Part shown: positions 25,766 to 31,419 of the stretch, piece by piece
Numbering within the stretch: position 1 is the stretch's first letter
Layout: each line of letters starts with the position of its first letter
Assembly: GCF_017114945.1 (NCBI RefSeq)
Contig: NZ_JABXKQ010000127.1
Location: 1 to 33,004 of the forward strand
Origin: Nostoc sp. JL34
Lineage (GTDB): Bacteria; Cyanobacteriota; Cyanobacteriia; Cyanobacteriales; Nostocaceae
Direction of reading: 5' to 3'
DNA length: 33,004 nucleotides
The notes under the pieces: generated by a model
Databases searched by the model: none
What the model was told of the DNA's origin: nothing
What the model saw: only the letters and a program-made list of their open reading frames with translations
Program-made: the position numbers and the translations under genes

Positions 25766-26011
25766 TCAGGCGGTTATAGGATTTTTCACAGAATCAACTA
25801 TTTCCTGAATTTCTTCTTCTGATAATTGACGGTATTGCTCGTTAGCTGTTGACCCTACATAGTGCTGCCATATTTCTATAGTTTCCCCAGTTGTTTTGGC
25901 AATAATTTGTATAGCTATTCCCATAGCTAAAGTGTTTAGTACAAACAAATCTTTTGGTAAAGTCACGAAGTCATTATTTAGTGGTTTAGTTATTAAACTT
26001 TCATCACTCAT
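25766..26011 (-). CDS. Small protein of unknown function, last gene of the leftward operon
   Basis: Not recognised. Seen: 81 aa from the ATG at 26011, which overlaps the upstream stop as ATGAGTGA (translational coupling); the frame is open further up, but the coupled start fits best. A hydrophobic-looking middle part (FVLNTLAMGIAIQIIAKTTG) is followed by a charged C-terminus (YRQLSEEEIQEIVDSVKN). The pattern could be a short amphipathic core or one weak membrane segment. It ends 4 bp before the hairpin array, whose first stem may serve as its terminator. Confidence 0.65.
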   Translation of the reverse strand: MSDESLITKPLNNDFVTLPKDLFVLNTLAMGIAIQIIAKTTGETIEIWQHYVGSTANEQYRQLSEEEIQEIVDSVKNPITA

Positions 26012-26687
26012 AAATTTCATCCTCGTTAAATTCGTCCTCATCAAATTCGTCATAACCAACTAAGGAATATGAGTTTTCTGGGTCAATAATGTTAAGAGAA
26101 TCAACCATTGCACGTCCGGTTAACACATCAAGAACTGAGTAGTTACCGTTCGCCATAGCACTCTCAACTTTTCTCATCTTGAAAGCTCGTTCTAGCTCTG
26201 GAGTGCGTAATCTGGGGTCAACGTCCTCAATGGAGTTGATGGGCGGGGGCACTTCCTCCCCTTCGATCCAGCGCTCGTGTTGACTGTTATAAAATTCTCG
26301 GTATGCACGGGCGCTAGGTGGCTGTGGTGCAGTTTCAAAAAAATCTGCCAGTTCCTTTTGCCTTTGAAAGCCCTCTGGGCCGCACCATATAAAGTCAACC
26401 CACTCATGCTTCATAGAAAAGCCACCGACAGAGGTTGCTTCTGCTGCCACAACATTAGGGTCAGCACCGCGATGGTGAGCAATAATTTGAGCTATGGCAT
26501 TAGCTTGGATACTACCAAGGCGCTCTAAATCTACAATCCACAGCACCACTTGTTCACCGTCAACTGCGGTCACGCGCTCCAGGGGGAACGGGTCACGCAT
26601 GGGTATCATCCCGTCTGGAAATAAATCTAAAATTGGCTCATAAGGATTACCGGGTTTGAGTTTCACCCAAGTGTCATGTTTGGTCAT
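26004..26687 (-). CDS. Unknown acidic-tailed protein of the accessory operon
   Basis: Not recognised. Seen: 227 aa. The N-terminal half is compact (ERVTAVDGEQVVLWIVDLER, then GSIQANAIAQIIAHHRGADP). The middle contains EWVDFIWCGPEGFQRQKELA and the C-terminus is very acidic (DEFDEDEFNEDEIYE). There is no signal peptide or clear membrane helix. Length and position in a cluster of small phage- or plasmid-like genes would allow a structural or tail-type role, but nothing in the sequence proves it. Coupled to the next gene by an 8-bp overlap. Confidence 0.7.
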   Translation of the reverse strand: MTKHDTWVKLKPGNPYEPILDLFPDGMIPMRDPFPLERVTAVDGEQVVLWIVDLERLGSIQANAIAQIIAHHRGADPNVVAAEATSVGGFSMKHEWVDFIWCGPEGFQRQKELADFFETAPQPPSARAYREFYNSQHERWIEGEEVPPPINSIEDVDPRLRTPELERAFKMRKVESAMANGNYSVLDVLTGRAMVDSLNIIDPENSYSLVGYDEFDEDEFNEDEIYE

Positions 26688-26717
26688 GATGTTTTACGAA
26701 ATCGCTAAAAGTTTCAG

Positions 26718-27023
26718 TTAAAATCGGTCGTCTTCAACCTGAAATTCGCTATTTTGTTGAGCTTTCAGAAGTTCAACTTGTTTGCTCAACTCTGCATACT
26801 CTGCCTTGAGAAGTGCTAATTGTTTCCTCCTGCCTCCAATTTCTTTATCAATTTGGTTCTGTATATGCTCATCATGAATTTGGCGCTCAACACTTTCTAT
26901 AAGATTCTGTGTCGCAATTTCTTGGTCTTCAAACTCGTCAGCTAGTGCGGTTTTCTCTAATCTGCACGAATTGTAATCGCCCAGATTTAGAGTTCTTTGG
27001 TAAGTGATGGTTGTTACTTTCAT
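26718..27023 (-). CDS. Coiled-coil protein of unknown function
   Basis: Seen: 101 aa. The N-terminal beta-type segment (MKVTTITYQRTLNLGDYNSC, then RLEKTA) resembles a short motif (YxRTxNLGxYxSxxxE) that I associate with phage and plasmid proteins of cyanobacteria and firmicutes. The rest is a long coiled coil (GGRRKQLALLKAEYAELSKQ, then VELLKAQQ). Function unknown; oligomeric adaptor or ssDNA-associated protein are guesses. It is separated from the next gene upstream by a long inverted repeat. Confidence 0.7.
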   Translation of the reverse strand: MKVTTITYQRTLNLGDYNSCRLEKTALADEFEDQEIATQNLIESVERQIHDEHIQNQIDKEIGGRRKQLALLKAEYAELSKQVELLKAQQNSEFQVEDDRF

Positions 27024-27066
27024 TTGCTCAAAATGTGATATTTTTGACTTGTTTGAATCGATTTAT

Positions 27067-27130
27067 CAATTGCGATGGCGTAACCGCCCGCTGGAAGTGA
27101 TCGCGTTCATGAGTAACGCGATCGCAATTG
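27067..27130. other. Mid-operon nested inverted repeat
   Basis: CAATTGCGAT (27067-27076) pairs with ATCGCAATTG (27121-27130). Between them GATCGCGTT (27099-27107) pairs with AACGCGATC (27115-27123), overlapping the outer right arm, so two alternative folds are possible. It lies between two genes of the leftward operon. It could process or attenuate the transcript, or be a HIP1-rich palindrome with no role. Confidence 0.5.
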
Positions 27131-27132
27131 AA

Positions 27133-27330
27133 TTAGCTAACCTTCGGCTTTTCTATAAGTGCAGTGCCATGCTCATTCTTGACGCTAACAGCACTAATCG
27201 GGGAGTTTTCAAGGATTGCTACTTCCTTGGGAAAATGCACTGCTAACTCAACCTGCCTCATGTCAAAGCTTCTGTTTACATCGGCATCGCCGCTATCGTG
27301 AGTTAAAGTAACTCGGAAATCACCACTCAT
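27133..27330 (-). CDS. Small unknown protein coupled to the ATPase gene
   Basis: Seen: 65 aa, likely all-beta (SGDFRVTLTHDSGDADVNRS, then MRQVELAVHFPKEVAILE). No membrane segment or cysteines. Its ATG overlaps the ATPase stop in ATGA (27327-27330). Not recognised. Confidence 0.65.
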   Translation of the reverse strand: MSGDFRVTLTHDSGDADVNRSFDMRQVELAVHFPKEVAILENSPISAVSVKNEHGTALIEKPKVS

Positions 27331-28547
27331 TTTGTTGACCCCCCGAACTGTTTTCTTAACCGCTCCAACAGCGCTGCCCCCTCCCCATAGCGCTTACCAG
27401 TGAAGCCCAACACCTCAGTTACGATCGCACTATCACTTTTTCCACCTCCCAGGCGTTGAATTACCCGCCAAAGTACCCGGTCGTTATCCGAACAATTTTC
27501 CTCTAAATCCGCTTCTGGAGCGGGTTTGAGGTCATTTTCAACCCGTTTTTCGGGGTTGATCGCGTTGTCGTAGTAAGGTTGGACTATGGTTGAACCACCG
27601 CGAACTGTTGCGGCTTTCATCTCCCTGTATGGCGGGAGTTTTAAGGGCTGATCGTCAAGTAAGCAGTGTGACTGGTCTTGTTTTAACCAGTTAATAAGCT
27701 GCTCATTTTTCAGGGATTTGGCGTGGGCTATCGCCTTTTTACCCAGGCGAATACGGAAGAAAGCATCGGCTAAATCTGATTTACCCTCCAGTCCCCAGGC
27801 TGCAACCCGGTCATACTGCGAGAGTAAGACTGTGAACCGCCGCGCTTTCCGTCCCCTCCTGGCGTGACGCTCCAGCCACTCACCCGAACTGCCTACTTTT
27901 GAAACCAGTTCGGGGTACTCCTCAACGATAATCACGCGCTCAGTGCCGACTAAAGCAGCATCGCCTCGCTCCTCGCGAATTTTCATCTGGTTAGACAAGT
28001 CTTCCAGATCCTCAGCCATTCCTTGGTCGATAGCAACCCAGTTCTCACCTTTACCAGTGACCTCAAGCCCTTGCCAGTCGGTCGGTGTGCCCTCACACTC
28101 GTAGACGCGAACACGACCACCCACGGTATAGGCGAGGTATTGGGCTAGGGTGCTTTTCCCTGTTCCCATTTCGCCGATAATCATCACCTGTTTACCTTCA
28201 ATAGCGGCGATGATATCGGTGATGATTTCCAGCGGTTCATCGACCGGAACAGCTGAGGCTTCAATGACTTGAGTTATGGGTGTACCAGCGTAGGGTAGAG
28301 CATCATACACTTTGAGCAAGCGTTTAACTCCAGTTTCAAACCCGTCACACAACCAAATACCGAGTTTTAAAGTAGCACGGGTAACATTAACTAAGAATAG
28401 TGACACGGAAAACATGACTCTTCCTACTCCCCAGGCACAGTAACGCAGTAAGGTTTTACCGTCTGGCAAGTGCATCTCTACCCAAGTGTGGGCATTGGCA
28501 GTTCTGGGAGGCGTGGCAACTTTGATATCTATTAGATCATTTGCCAT
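27327..28547 (-). CDS. Membrane-linked P-loop ATPase, FtsK/HerA-like, with C-terminal winged helix
   Basis: Seen: 406 aa. A hydrophobic segment lies at about residues 36-66 (CAWGVGRVMFSVSLFLVNVT), then Walker A GEMGTGKST (125-133), Walker B VIIVEE (205-210), an arginine-rich stretch (HARRGRKARR) leading into a sensor-type strand FTVLLSQYDR (238-247), and a C-terminal helix-turn-helix-like domain (about 350-400, NDRVLWRVIQRLGGGKSDSA). The order resembles FtsK/HerA DNA motors: VEE then RGRxxxxxVLLSQ replaces the FtsK VDE...GRA...LATQ. Known relatives move or package DNA or serve as conjugative coupling proteins. So DNA transfer or virion/packaging roles are both possible. It overlaps the genes on either side. 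Confidence 0.75.
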   Translation of the reverse strand: MANDLIDIKVATPPRTANAHTWVEMHLPDGKTLLRYCAWGVGRVMFSVSLFLVNVTRATLKLGIWLCDGFETGVKRLLKVYDALPYAGTPITQVIEASAVPVDEPLEIITDIIAAIEGKQVMIIGEMGTGKSTLAQYLAYTVGGRVRVYECEGTPTDWQGLEVTGKGENWVAIDQGMAEDLEDLSNQMKIREERGDAALVGTERVIIVEEYPELVSKVGSSGEWLERHARRGRKARRFTVLLSQYDRVAAWGLEGKSDLADAFFRIRLGKKAIAHAKSLKNEQLINWLKQDQSHCLLDDQPLKLPPYREMKAATVRGGSTIVQPYYDNAINPEKRVENDLKPAPEADLEENCSDNDRVLWRVIQRLGGGKSDSAIVTEVLGFTGKRYGEGAALLERLRKQFGGSTK

Positions 28548-28659
28548 ACTGCACCTCTATTTTCAAGTAAAAAGGTTGCTGGCTTTGCTGTTTGCAAAGT
28601 GCAATGATGCCGATGATTAGTGCTGCTAGGGTGAGGATGAGAATCAAAATTTGGTTCAT
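28537..28659 (-). CDS. 40-aa single-transmembrane microprotein
   Basis: Too short for usual gene calling. The minus-strand ATG at 28659 sits in ATGA with the upstream gene's stop, and the frame runs 40 codons to TGA at 28537-28539, overlapping the ATPase start by 11 bp. The protein is mostly one hydrophobic helix (ILILILTLAALIIGIIAL) followed by a polar tail (CKQQSQQPFYLKIEVQYGK). The double coupling makes translation likely. Its size and shape fit phage coat, holin or membrane-partner proteins; a partner of the adjacent membrane ATPase is the most economical guess. Confidence 0.7.
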   Translation of the reverse strand: MNQILILILTLAALIIGIIALCKQQSQQPFYLKIEVQYGK

Positions 28660-28841
28660 TCCCCATCCTCCGATTCTGTACTCCCTGCTTCCTGCTCCCT
28701 TTCCCGAATTGCCTTGCTCGTTTCTGGGTAGGTTTTGCGATCCATCCGCCGAATGGATTCTTGTACTTCTGGTGGTTCCTGCTTGAGTGCTTCTTTAATT
28801 GCGATCGCACCATTCAACCACGGACTACGCTCTTGATTCAT
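28656..28841 (-). CDS. Small charged unknown protein
   Basis: Seen: 61 aa, highly charged and probably helical (EALKQEPPEVQESIRRMDRK), with no membrane segment. Its start overlaps the upstream gene by 17 bp, and its stop overlaps the microprotein ATG. Not recognised. Confidence 0.6.
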   Translation of the reverse strand: MNQERSPWLNGAIAIKEALKQEPPEVQESIRRMDRKTYPETSKAIREREQEAGSTESEDGE

Positions 28842-29046
28842 AACTCACCTCTACTTCAGGGATTTCAGGAGCTGTAATTACTGGTGGATCGATTTCAGAA
28901 ATTAGGTAAGCAAGTGCTGTATAAGCATCACCCACGGTCAAGTCTGGGTAATATCCTTTTTCTATCAAAGCCTGGTAGTCTGGATGATTGCTAATTTCAC
29001 TAATTAGTAGTGAGGCTTCAACTATTAGTTCAGAAAGTGTTTTCAT
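28825..29046 (-). CDS. Unknown protein, tandem paralog 2
   Basis: Seen: 73 aa. MKTLSELIVEASLLISEISN, then HPDYQALIEKGYYPDLTVGD and AYTALAYLISEI. It matches the immediately upstream gene over its first ~53 residues (MKTLxxLIxExSxLISEIxxHPDYQxLxxKGYxPxxTxxDAY). The C-terminal tail differs (APEIPEVEVSYESRA). Helical, cytosolic, no known motif. The ATG overlaps the upstream stop in ATGA. Confidence 0.7.
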   Translation of the reverse strand: MKTLSELIVEASLLISEISNHPDYQALIEKGYYPDLTVGDAYTALAYLISEIDPPVITAPEIPEVEVSYESRA

Positions 29047-29228
29047 CTGCCCCCGCTAATAAGTGATGGTGCAATTTCCCACATGAGATTACCAAGCATT
29101 GCATAAGCATCACTAAGGGTGATCTCTGGTTGATAGCCTTTATTTACAAGACTTTGGTAATCAGGATGTGCTTTGATTTCCGAAATTAAACCTGATGTTT
29201 CTCCAATGAGTTGCGCTAGTGTTTTCAT
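29043..29228 (-). CDS. Unknown protein, tandem paralog 1
   Basis: Seen: 61 aa. MKTLAQLIGETSGLISEIKA, then HPDYQSLVNKGYQPEITLSD, then AYAMLGNLMWEI. A clear duplicate of the next gene downstream, at about half identity. The ATG overlaps the upstream gene's stop by ATGA (29225-29228). Not recognised; the HPDY...KGY core is shared by both copies and so probably functional. Confidence 0.7.
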   Translation of the reverse strand: MKTLAQLIGETSGLISEIKAHPDYQSLVNKGYQPEITLSDAYAMLGNLMWEIAPSLISGGR

Positions 29229-29437
29229 CCGCCGATCCTTGGATACATGAACGAATTATTAGCTGAACCTTCACGGGCCACCAACTCGGATTCTGGGGTA
29301 TCGGCGATGATTTCGGCCCAGCCGGTTTTGTCGTTGTTGCGGATATTTTTTTCTGCGATCGCACCCAGTCCCGGACGAGCTTTTTCAAATTCCTCAACTA
29401 CTTTTTGTTCTTTGGGTGTTAGTGGTTGGTCAGTCAT
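29225..29437 (-). CDS. Small unknown protein of the leftward operon
   Basis: Seen: 70 aa, charged, probably helical in its first half (TPKEQKVVEEFEKARPGLGA), with no membrane segment. Codes on the minus strand and overlaps the first tandem paralog. Not recognised. Confidence 0.6.
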   Translation of the reverse strand: MTDQPLTPKEQKVVEEFEKARPGLGAIAEKNIRNNDKTGWAEIIADTPESELVAREGSANNSFMYPRIGG

Positions 29438-29494
29438 GGTAAGTTTTGGTTAGGTAGGTGACGAAGCAAGCTCCTTAACAGCTTGCTTGGTGTA

Positions 29495-29824
29495 TCAGTG
29501 GTTAGACAGTGAGACGCGGTAACAGCGTCCAGAGCCGACCATCATCACTTGACGGTCGGCAAGTCTGACTGCTTTCGAGCGGCTGACTTTCATCATGGGA
29601 AACGAGCCATCAGCACTGAGGCTGAACATCTCGTAATTTCTTAAAGAACTCCATTCCACAGCAGTTTTGTCTGATAACCCAGAAAAAGTTACTGGGTTCA
29701 TGTCTGCGGCAGATGCGGCACTTGGTAAAGATGGCAAGTGTCGCTTTTGTTTGTCTTTTTTGGGCTTATCGTCGGTCTTTGGTGCTGCTTTAGTGCCGTT
29801 ACTAGTGGCTTCTAGTGTTTCCAT
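29495..29824 (-). CDS. Unknown protein, first gene of the leftward operon
   Basis: Seen: 109 aa. A basic, disordered N-terminus (TKAAPKTDDKPKKDKQKRH) is followed by a small beta-type domain (EWSSLRNYEMFSLSADGSFP, then MMKVSRSKAVRLADRQVMMV). AAGGAC lies just before the ATG. The first gene behind the phased-repeat promoter. Not recognised; the basic tail suggests nucleic-acid or membrane contact, which is inference. Confidence 0.65.
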   Translation of the reverse strand: METLEATSNGTKAAPKTDDKPKKDKQKRHLPSLPSAASAADMNPVTFSGLSDKTAVEWSSLRNYEMFSLSADGSFPMMKVSRSKAVRLADRQVMMVGSGRCYRVSLSNH

Positions 29825-29853
29825 AGTCCTTGCATACTAGGGTCATGGTGGGT

Positions 29854-29904
29854 CTTAAATCCCTGTATAGTCACGCTTAAGTCGCACTTAAATAGGTCTT
29901 AAGT
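29854..29904 (-). promoter_or_regulatory. Leftward operon promoter with helically phased CTTAA repeats
   Basis: CTTAA(A/G)T occurs at 29854, 29876, 29887 and 29898, i.e. spaced 22, 11 and 11 bp, on one face of the helix. On the minus strand a -10-like TATACA (29869-29864) and a -35-like TTTAAG (29892-29887) are separated by exactly 17 bp, and the -35 lies inside one repeat. This fits a regulator-dependent promoter with the first gene starting at 29824. Confidence 0.6.
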
Positions 29905-29913
29905 GCCACCTCA

Positions 29914-29929
29914 ACCTGTGTATACAGGT
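29914..29929. promoter_or_regulatory. Palindrome ACCTGT/ACAGGT upstream of the phased repeats
   Basis: Perfect 6-bp arms (29914-29919, 29924-29929) around GTAT, 10 bp beyond the last CTTAA repeat. Possible binding site for a dimeric regulator. Confidence 0.4.
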
Positions 29930-30237
29930 GTTTAACTACTGCGATCGCGCCGCAGTCATTTTTGTAAAATGCTTGTCATCACTGGGTTTGAGCGTTTTTT
30001 AGTCGGGGTTTACCTCCGTTAATCTTGGGTTTTAGACAGTTTTAGGGTGTTTCCGCGCCGGGGCACGAGGGCAATGGTGCGGGTGTTTGCTCCATGTTTG
30101 CCACGCAAGGTGAAGGCGTGGGGGAGCGAGATTACAAAGGCTTTACGTCTGGGTGAGACACTAGCAAATGACCAGTCAAATACCGTCTTTTGCCAAGCCA
30201 GGTTACTGGCTGGTCTTTTGTTGTCCTCTAACCAGAC
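29930..30237. other. Long leader between divergent promoters, open on both strands
   Basis: No gene with a credible start. Both strands are open (plus from 30047 into the XRE gene; minus from within the XRE gene to 30019). The minus frame encodes a strand-rich, basic sequence (RRKAFVISLPHAFTLRGKHG) but has no good start below the leftward promoter. A hairpin AGCCAG/CTGGCT (30196-30211) followed by GGTCTTTTG could terminate plus-strand transcripts. A CTGCGATCGC HIP1 site occurs near 29939. Confidence 0.4.
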
Positions 30238-30266
30238 ATTATGTCTAGACGTGCGATGTTTGTCAA
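30238..30266 (-). promoter_or_regulatory. Consensus leftward promoter beside the XRE operator
   Basis: On the minus strand TTGACA (30266-30261) and CATAAT (30243-30238) are exactly 17 bp apart, a near-perfect sigma-70-type promoter reading left. The palindrome GTCTAGAC (30243-30250) lies in its spacer and the larger operator abuts its -35, so repression by the XRE protein is likely. Confidence 0.65.
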
Positions 30267-30267
30267 G

Positions 30268-30292
30268 CGTTCTAGACAACGTGTCTAGAACG
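30268..30292. promoter_or_regulatory. Palindromic operator of the XRE regulator
   Basis: Perfect inverted repeat with 11-bp arms CGTTCTAGACA (30268-30278) and TGTCTAGAACG (30282-30292), 3-bp spacer, ending 6 bp before the regulator's ATG. A third half-related site GTCTAGAC is at 30243-30250. TCTAGA thus recurs three times, the typical pattern of a cI/XRE-type autoregulated switch. Confidence 0.75.
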
Positions 30293-30298
30293 TGTATC

Positions 30299-30574
30299 AT
30301 GATAAAGAAAAGACCGAGTAGAAGCGAACAGGAAGGAGAATCCCCATTGCGGAGTCTAAGGCTTGAGCTAGACATGTCTCAAGAGGAGTTTGGACGCGCC
30401 ATTGGAACAACAGCTAGGACTATTAGCCGTTGGGAAGCAGGAGATAGCGTGCCGACTTTTACGGTGACTCAAATGAAAGCTATAGACCGCTTACTGCGAT
30501 CAAAGGGTAAAACTATTCAAGATTTACCTGATGACTTTGGCCCACCAAAAGGACAGTTGAGCGAAGAGACCTAA
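30299..30574 (+). CDS. XRE-family (HTH_3) transcriptional regulator
   Basis: Seen: 91 aa. One helix-turn-helix domain of Cro/cI type: LRLELDMSQEEFGRAIGTTA, then RTISRWEAGDSVPTFTVTQM, i.e. the classic SQEEFGRxIGxxxRTISRWExG pattern. There is no dimerisation or protease domain, so it may dimerise through its short C-terminal part (DRLLRSKGKTIQDLPDDFGP). The ATG at 30299 is chosen because it follows the operator; longer in-frame starts upstream would read through the operator and the leader. Diverges from the leftward operon: a repressor of this element and of itself is the natural reading. It ends in a terminator at 30602-30636. Confidence 0.85.
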   Translation: MIKKRPSRSEQEGESPLRSLRLELDMSQEEFGRAIGTTARTISRWEAGDSVPTFTVTQMKAIDRLLRSKGKTIQDLPDDFGPPKGQLSEET

Positions 30575-30601
30575 CTCAAAGTCTAAAAAAACCAAAACCA
30601 A

Positions 30602-30636
30602 AAAGCCACCCAGATGTCGAAGTCGGTGGTGGCTTT
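30602..30636 (+). terminator. Hairpin terminator after the XRE gene
   Basis: AAAGCCACC (30602-30610) pairs with GGTGGCTTT (30628-30636), 17-nt loop, A-rich before and T-containing after, 27 bp downstream of the XRE stop. May work in both directions. Confidence 0.6.
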
Positions 30637-30662
30637 CTGATTGAAATCAAACTAATAGTATT

Positions 30663-31358
30663 ATGCCAGAAAATTCATTAAAAAATGCACTTCCTTGGAC
30701 GGAAGAACACGAAGCATTTTGTTATCAACACCATATTTGCCCTGCTGCCAAATCACTTTGGCAATGGCTAATGAGACAGGGTGTAATCTCTGAAGAAGTC
30801 GAGCCAGATTTATCAGAATTCAATGCCACAGTAGCCAAGGCAAGAGGTAAAGGATACTCACATAATTACCTCAAACATATTTTCGATCAGCTAGTAGAAC
30901 ACAGAGTTATCCAAGTCGTTAAACAGTACTCTTGGAAGATATTTAAGTTACTTGTAAGACCTCTCGAATGGTTGAAGCCACCGAGGAAGAAGCGAGAAAA
31001 AAACTTACAAAACCATAATTTAAGTTACACTTTAGACCCCTCAAATGATAAGTCTGCCGTGCCGGGTGATATACAGCAGCAGCATTCTAATTCTGATATC
31101 AACTTAGAGGCTTTGGCTGAGAACGGTATACATTTTGACTCTGACGAGAAAGAAGTCCTTGAACGCCCAACTAATGAAATTAAGTTGGCAATTTTAATGT
31201 TTAACCTCCGTGGTGGATTTGAAAAATCATACAATCCAGAAGGTTTTATTCGTCGGTGTTTGAGACGGAGATGGTGGGAGTCTCCGCGTAATTACAATCT
31301 TTTACTTCAAATGTTTGGGAATTCTACAGAGTGGGATGAATTATTCCCCTCTGGTTAA
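30663..31358 (+). CDS. Unknown protein with winged-helix-like N-terminus
   Basis: Seen: 231 aa. The N-terminal ~80 residues (PAAKSLWQWLMRQGVISEEV, then YSHNYLKHIFDQLVEHRVIQ) have the helix and turn pattern of a replication/regulator-type winged helix. A basic linker (RPLEWLKPPRKKREKN) follows, then a C-terminal helical part (FNLRGGFEKSYNPEGFIRRC, then LRRRWWESPRNYNLL). DNA binding is likely; a plasmid-type replication or partition regulator is possible but no catalytic motif is visible. It reads in the same direction as the XRE gene but behind its terminator. Not recognised by name. Confidence 0.65.
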   Translation: MPENSLKNALPWTEEHEAFCYQHHICPAAKSLWQWLMRQGVISEEVEPDLSEFNATVAKARGKGYSHNYLKHIFDQLVEHRVIQVVKQYSWKIFKLLVRPLEWLKPPRKKREKNLQNHNLSYTLDPSNDKSAVPGDIQQQHSNSDINLEALAENGIHFDSDEKEVLERPTNEIKLAILMFNLRGGFEKSYNPEGFIRRCLRRRWWESPRNYNLLLQMFGNSTEWDELFPSG

Positions 31359-31369
31359 TTCATCTGTAT

Positions 31370-31394
31370 AAAAAAACGGCCGATGCAACGGCCG
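31370..31394 (-). terminator. Minus-facing intrinsic terminator between two plus-strand genes
   Basis: CGGCCG (31377-31382) and CGGCCG (31389-31394) form a GC stem, loop ATGCAA. Read on the minus strand the stem is followed by TTTTTTT (31376-31370). On the plus strand the tract precedes the stem, so orientation is minus. No minus gene ends here. Confidence 0.6.
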
Positions 31395-31419
31395 CAAGTT
31401 CTATTAGTTCAAAAACATT

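Noticed and set aside
25503..25766. Several 64-75 codon frames in the hairpin array
   Set aside because: Their translations simply mirror the inverted and direct repeats; no start site or natural composition.
28532..28813. 93-codon minus frame overlapping the microprotein and charged small gene
   Set aside because: It is in a different frame from two tightly coupled genes and has a His/Lys/Asn-rich unnatural sequence.
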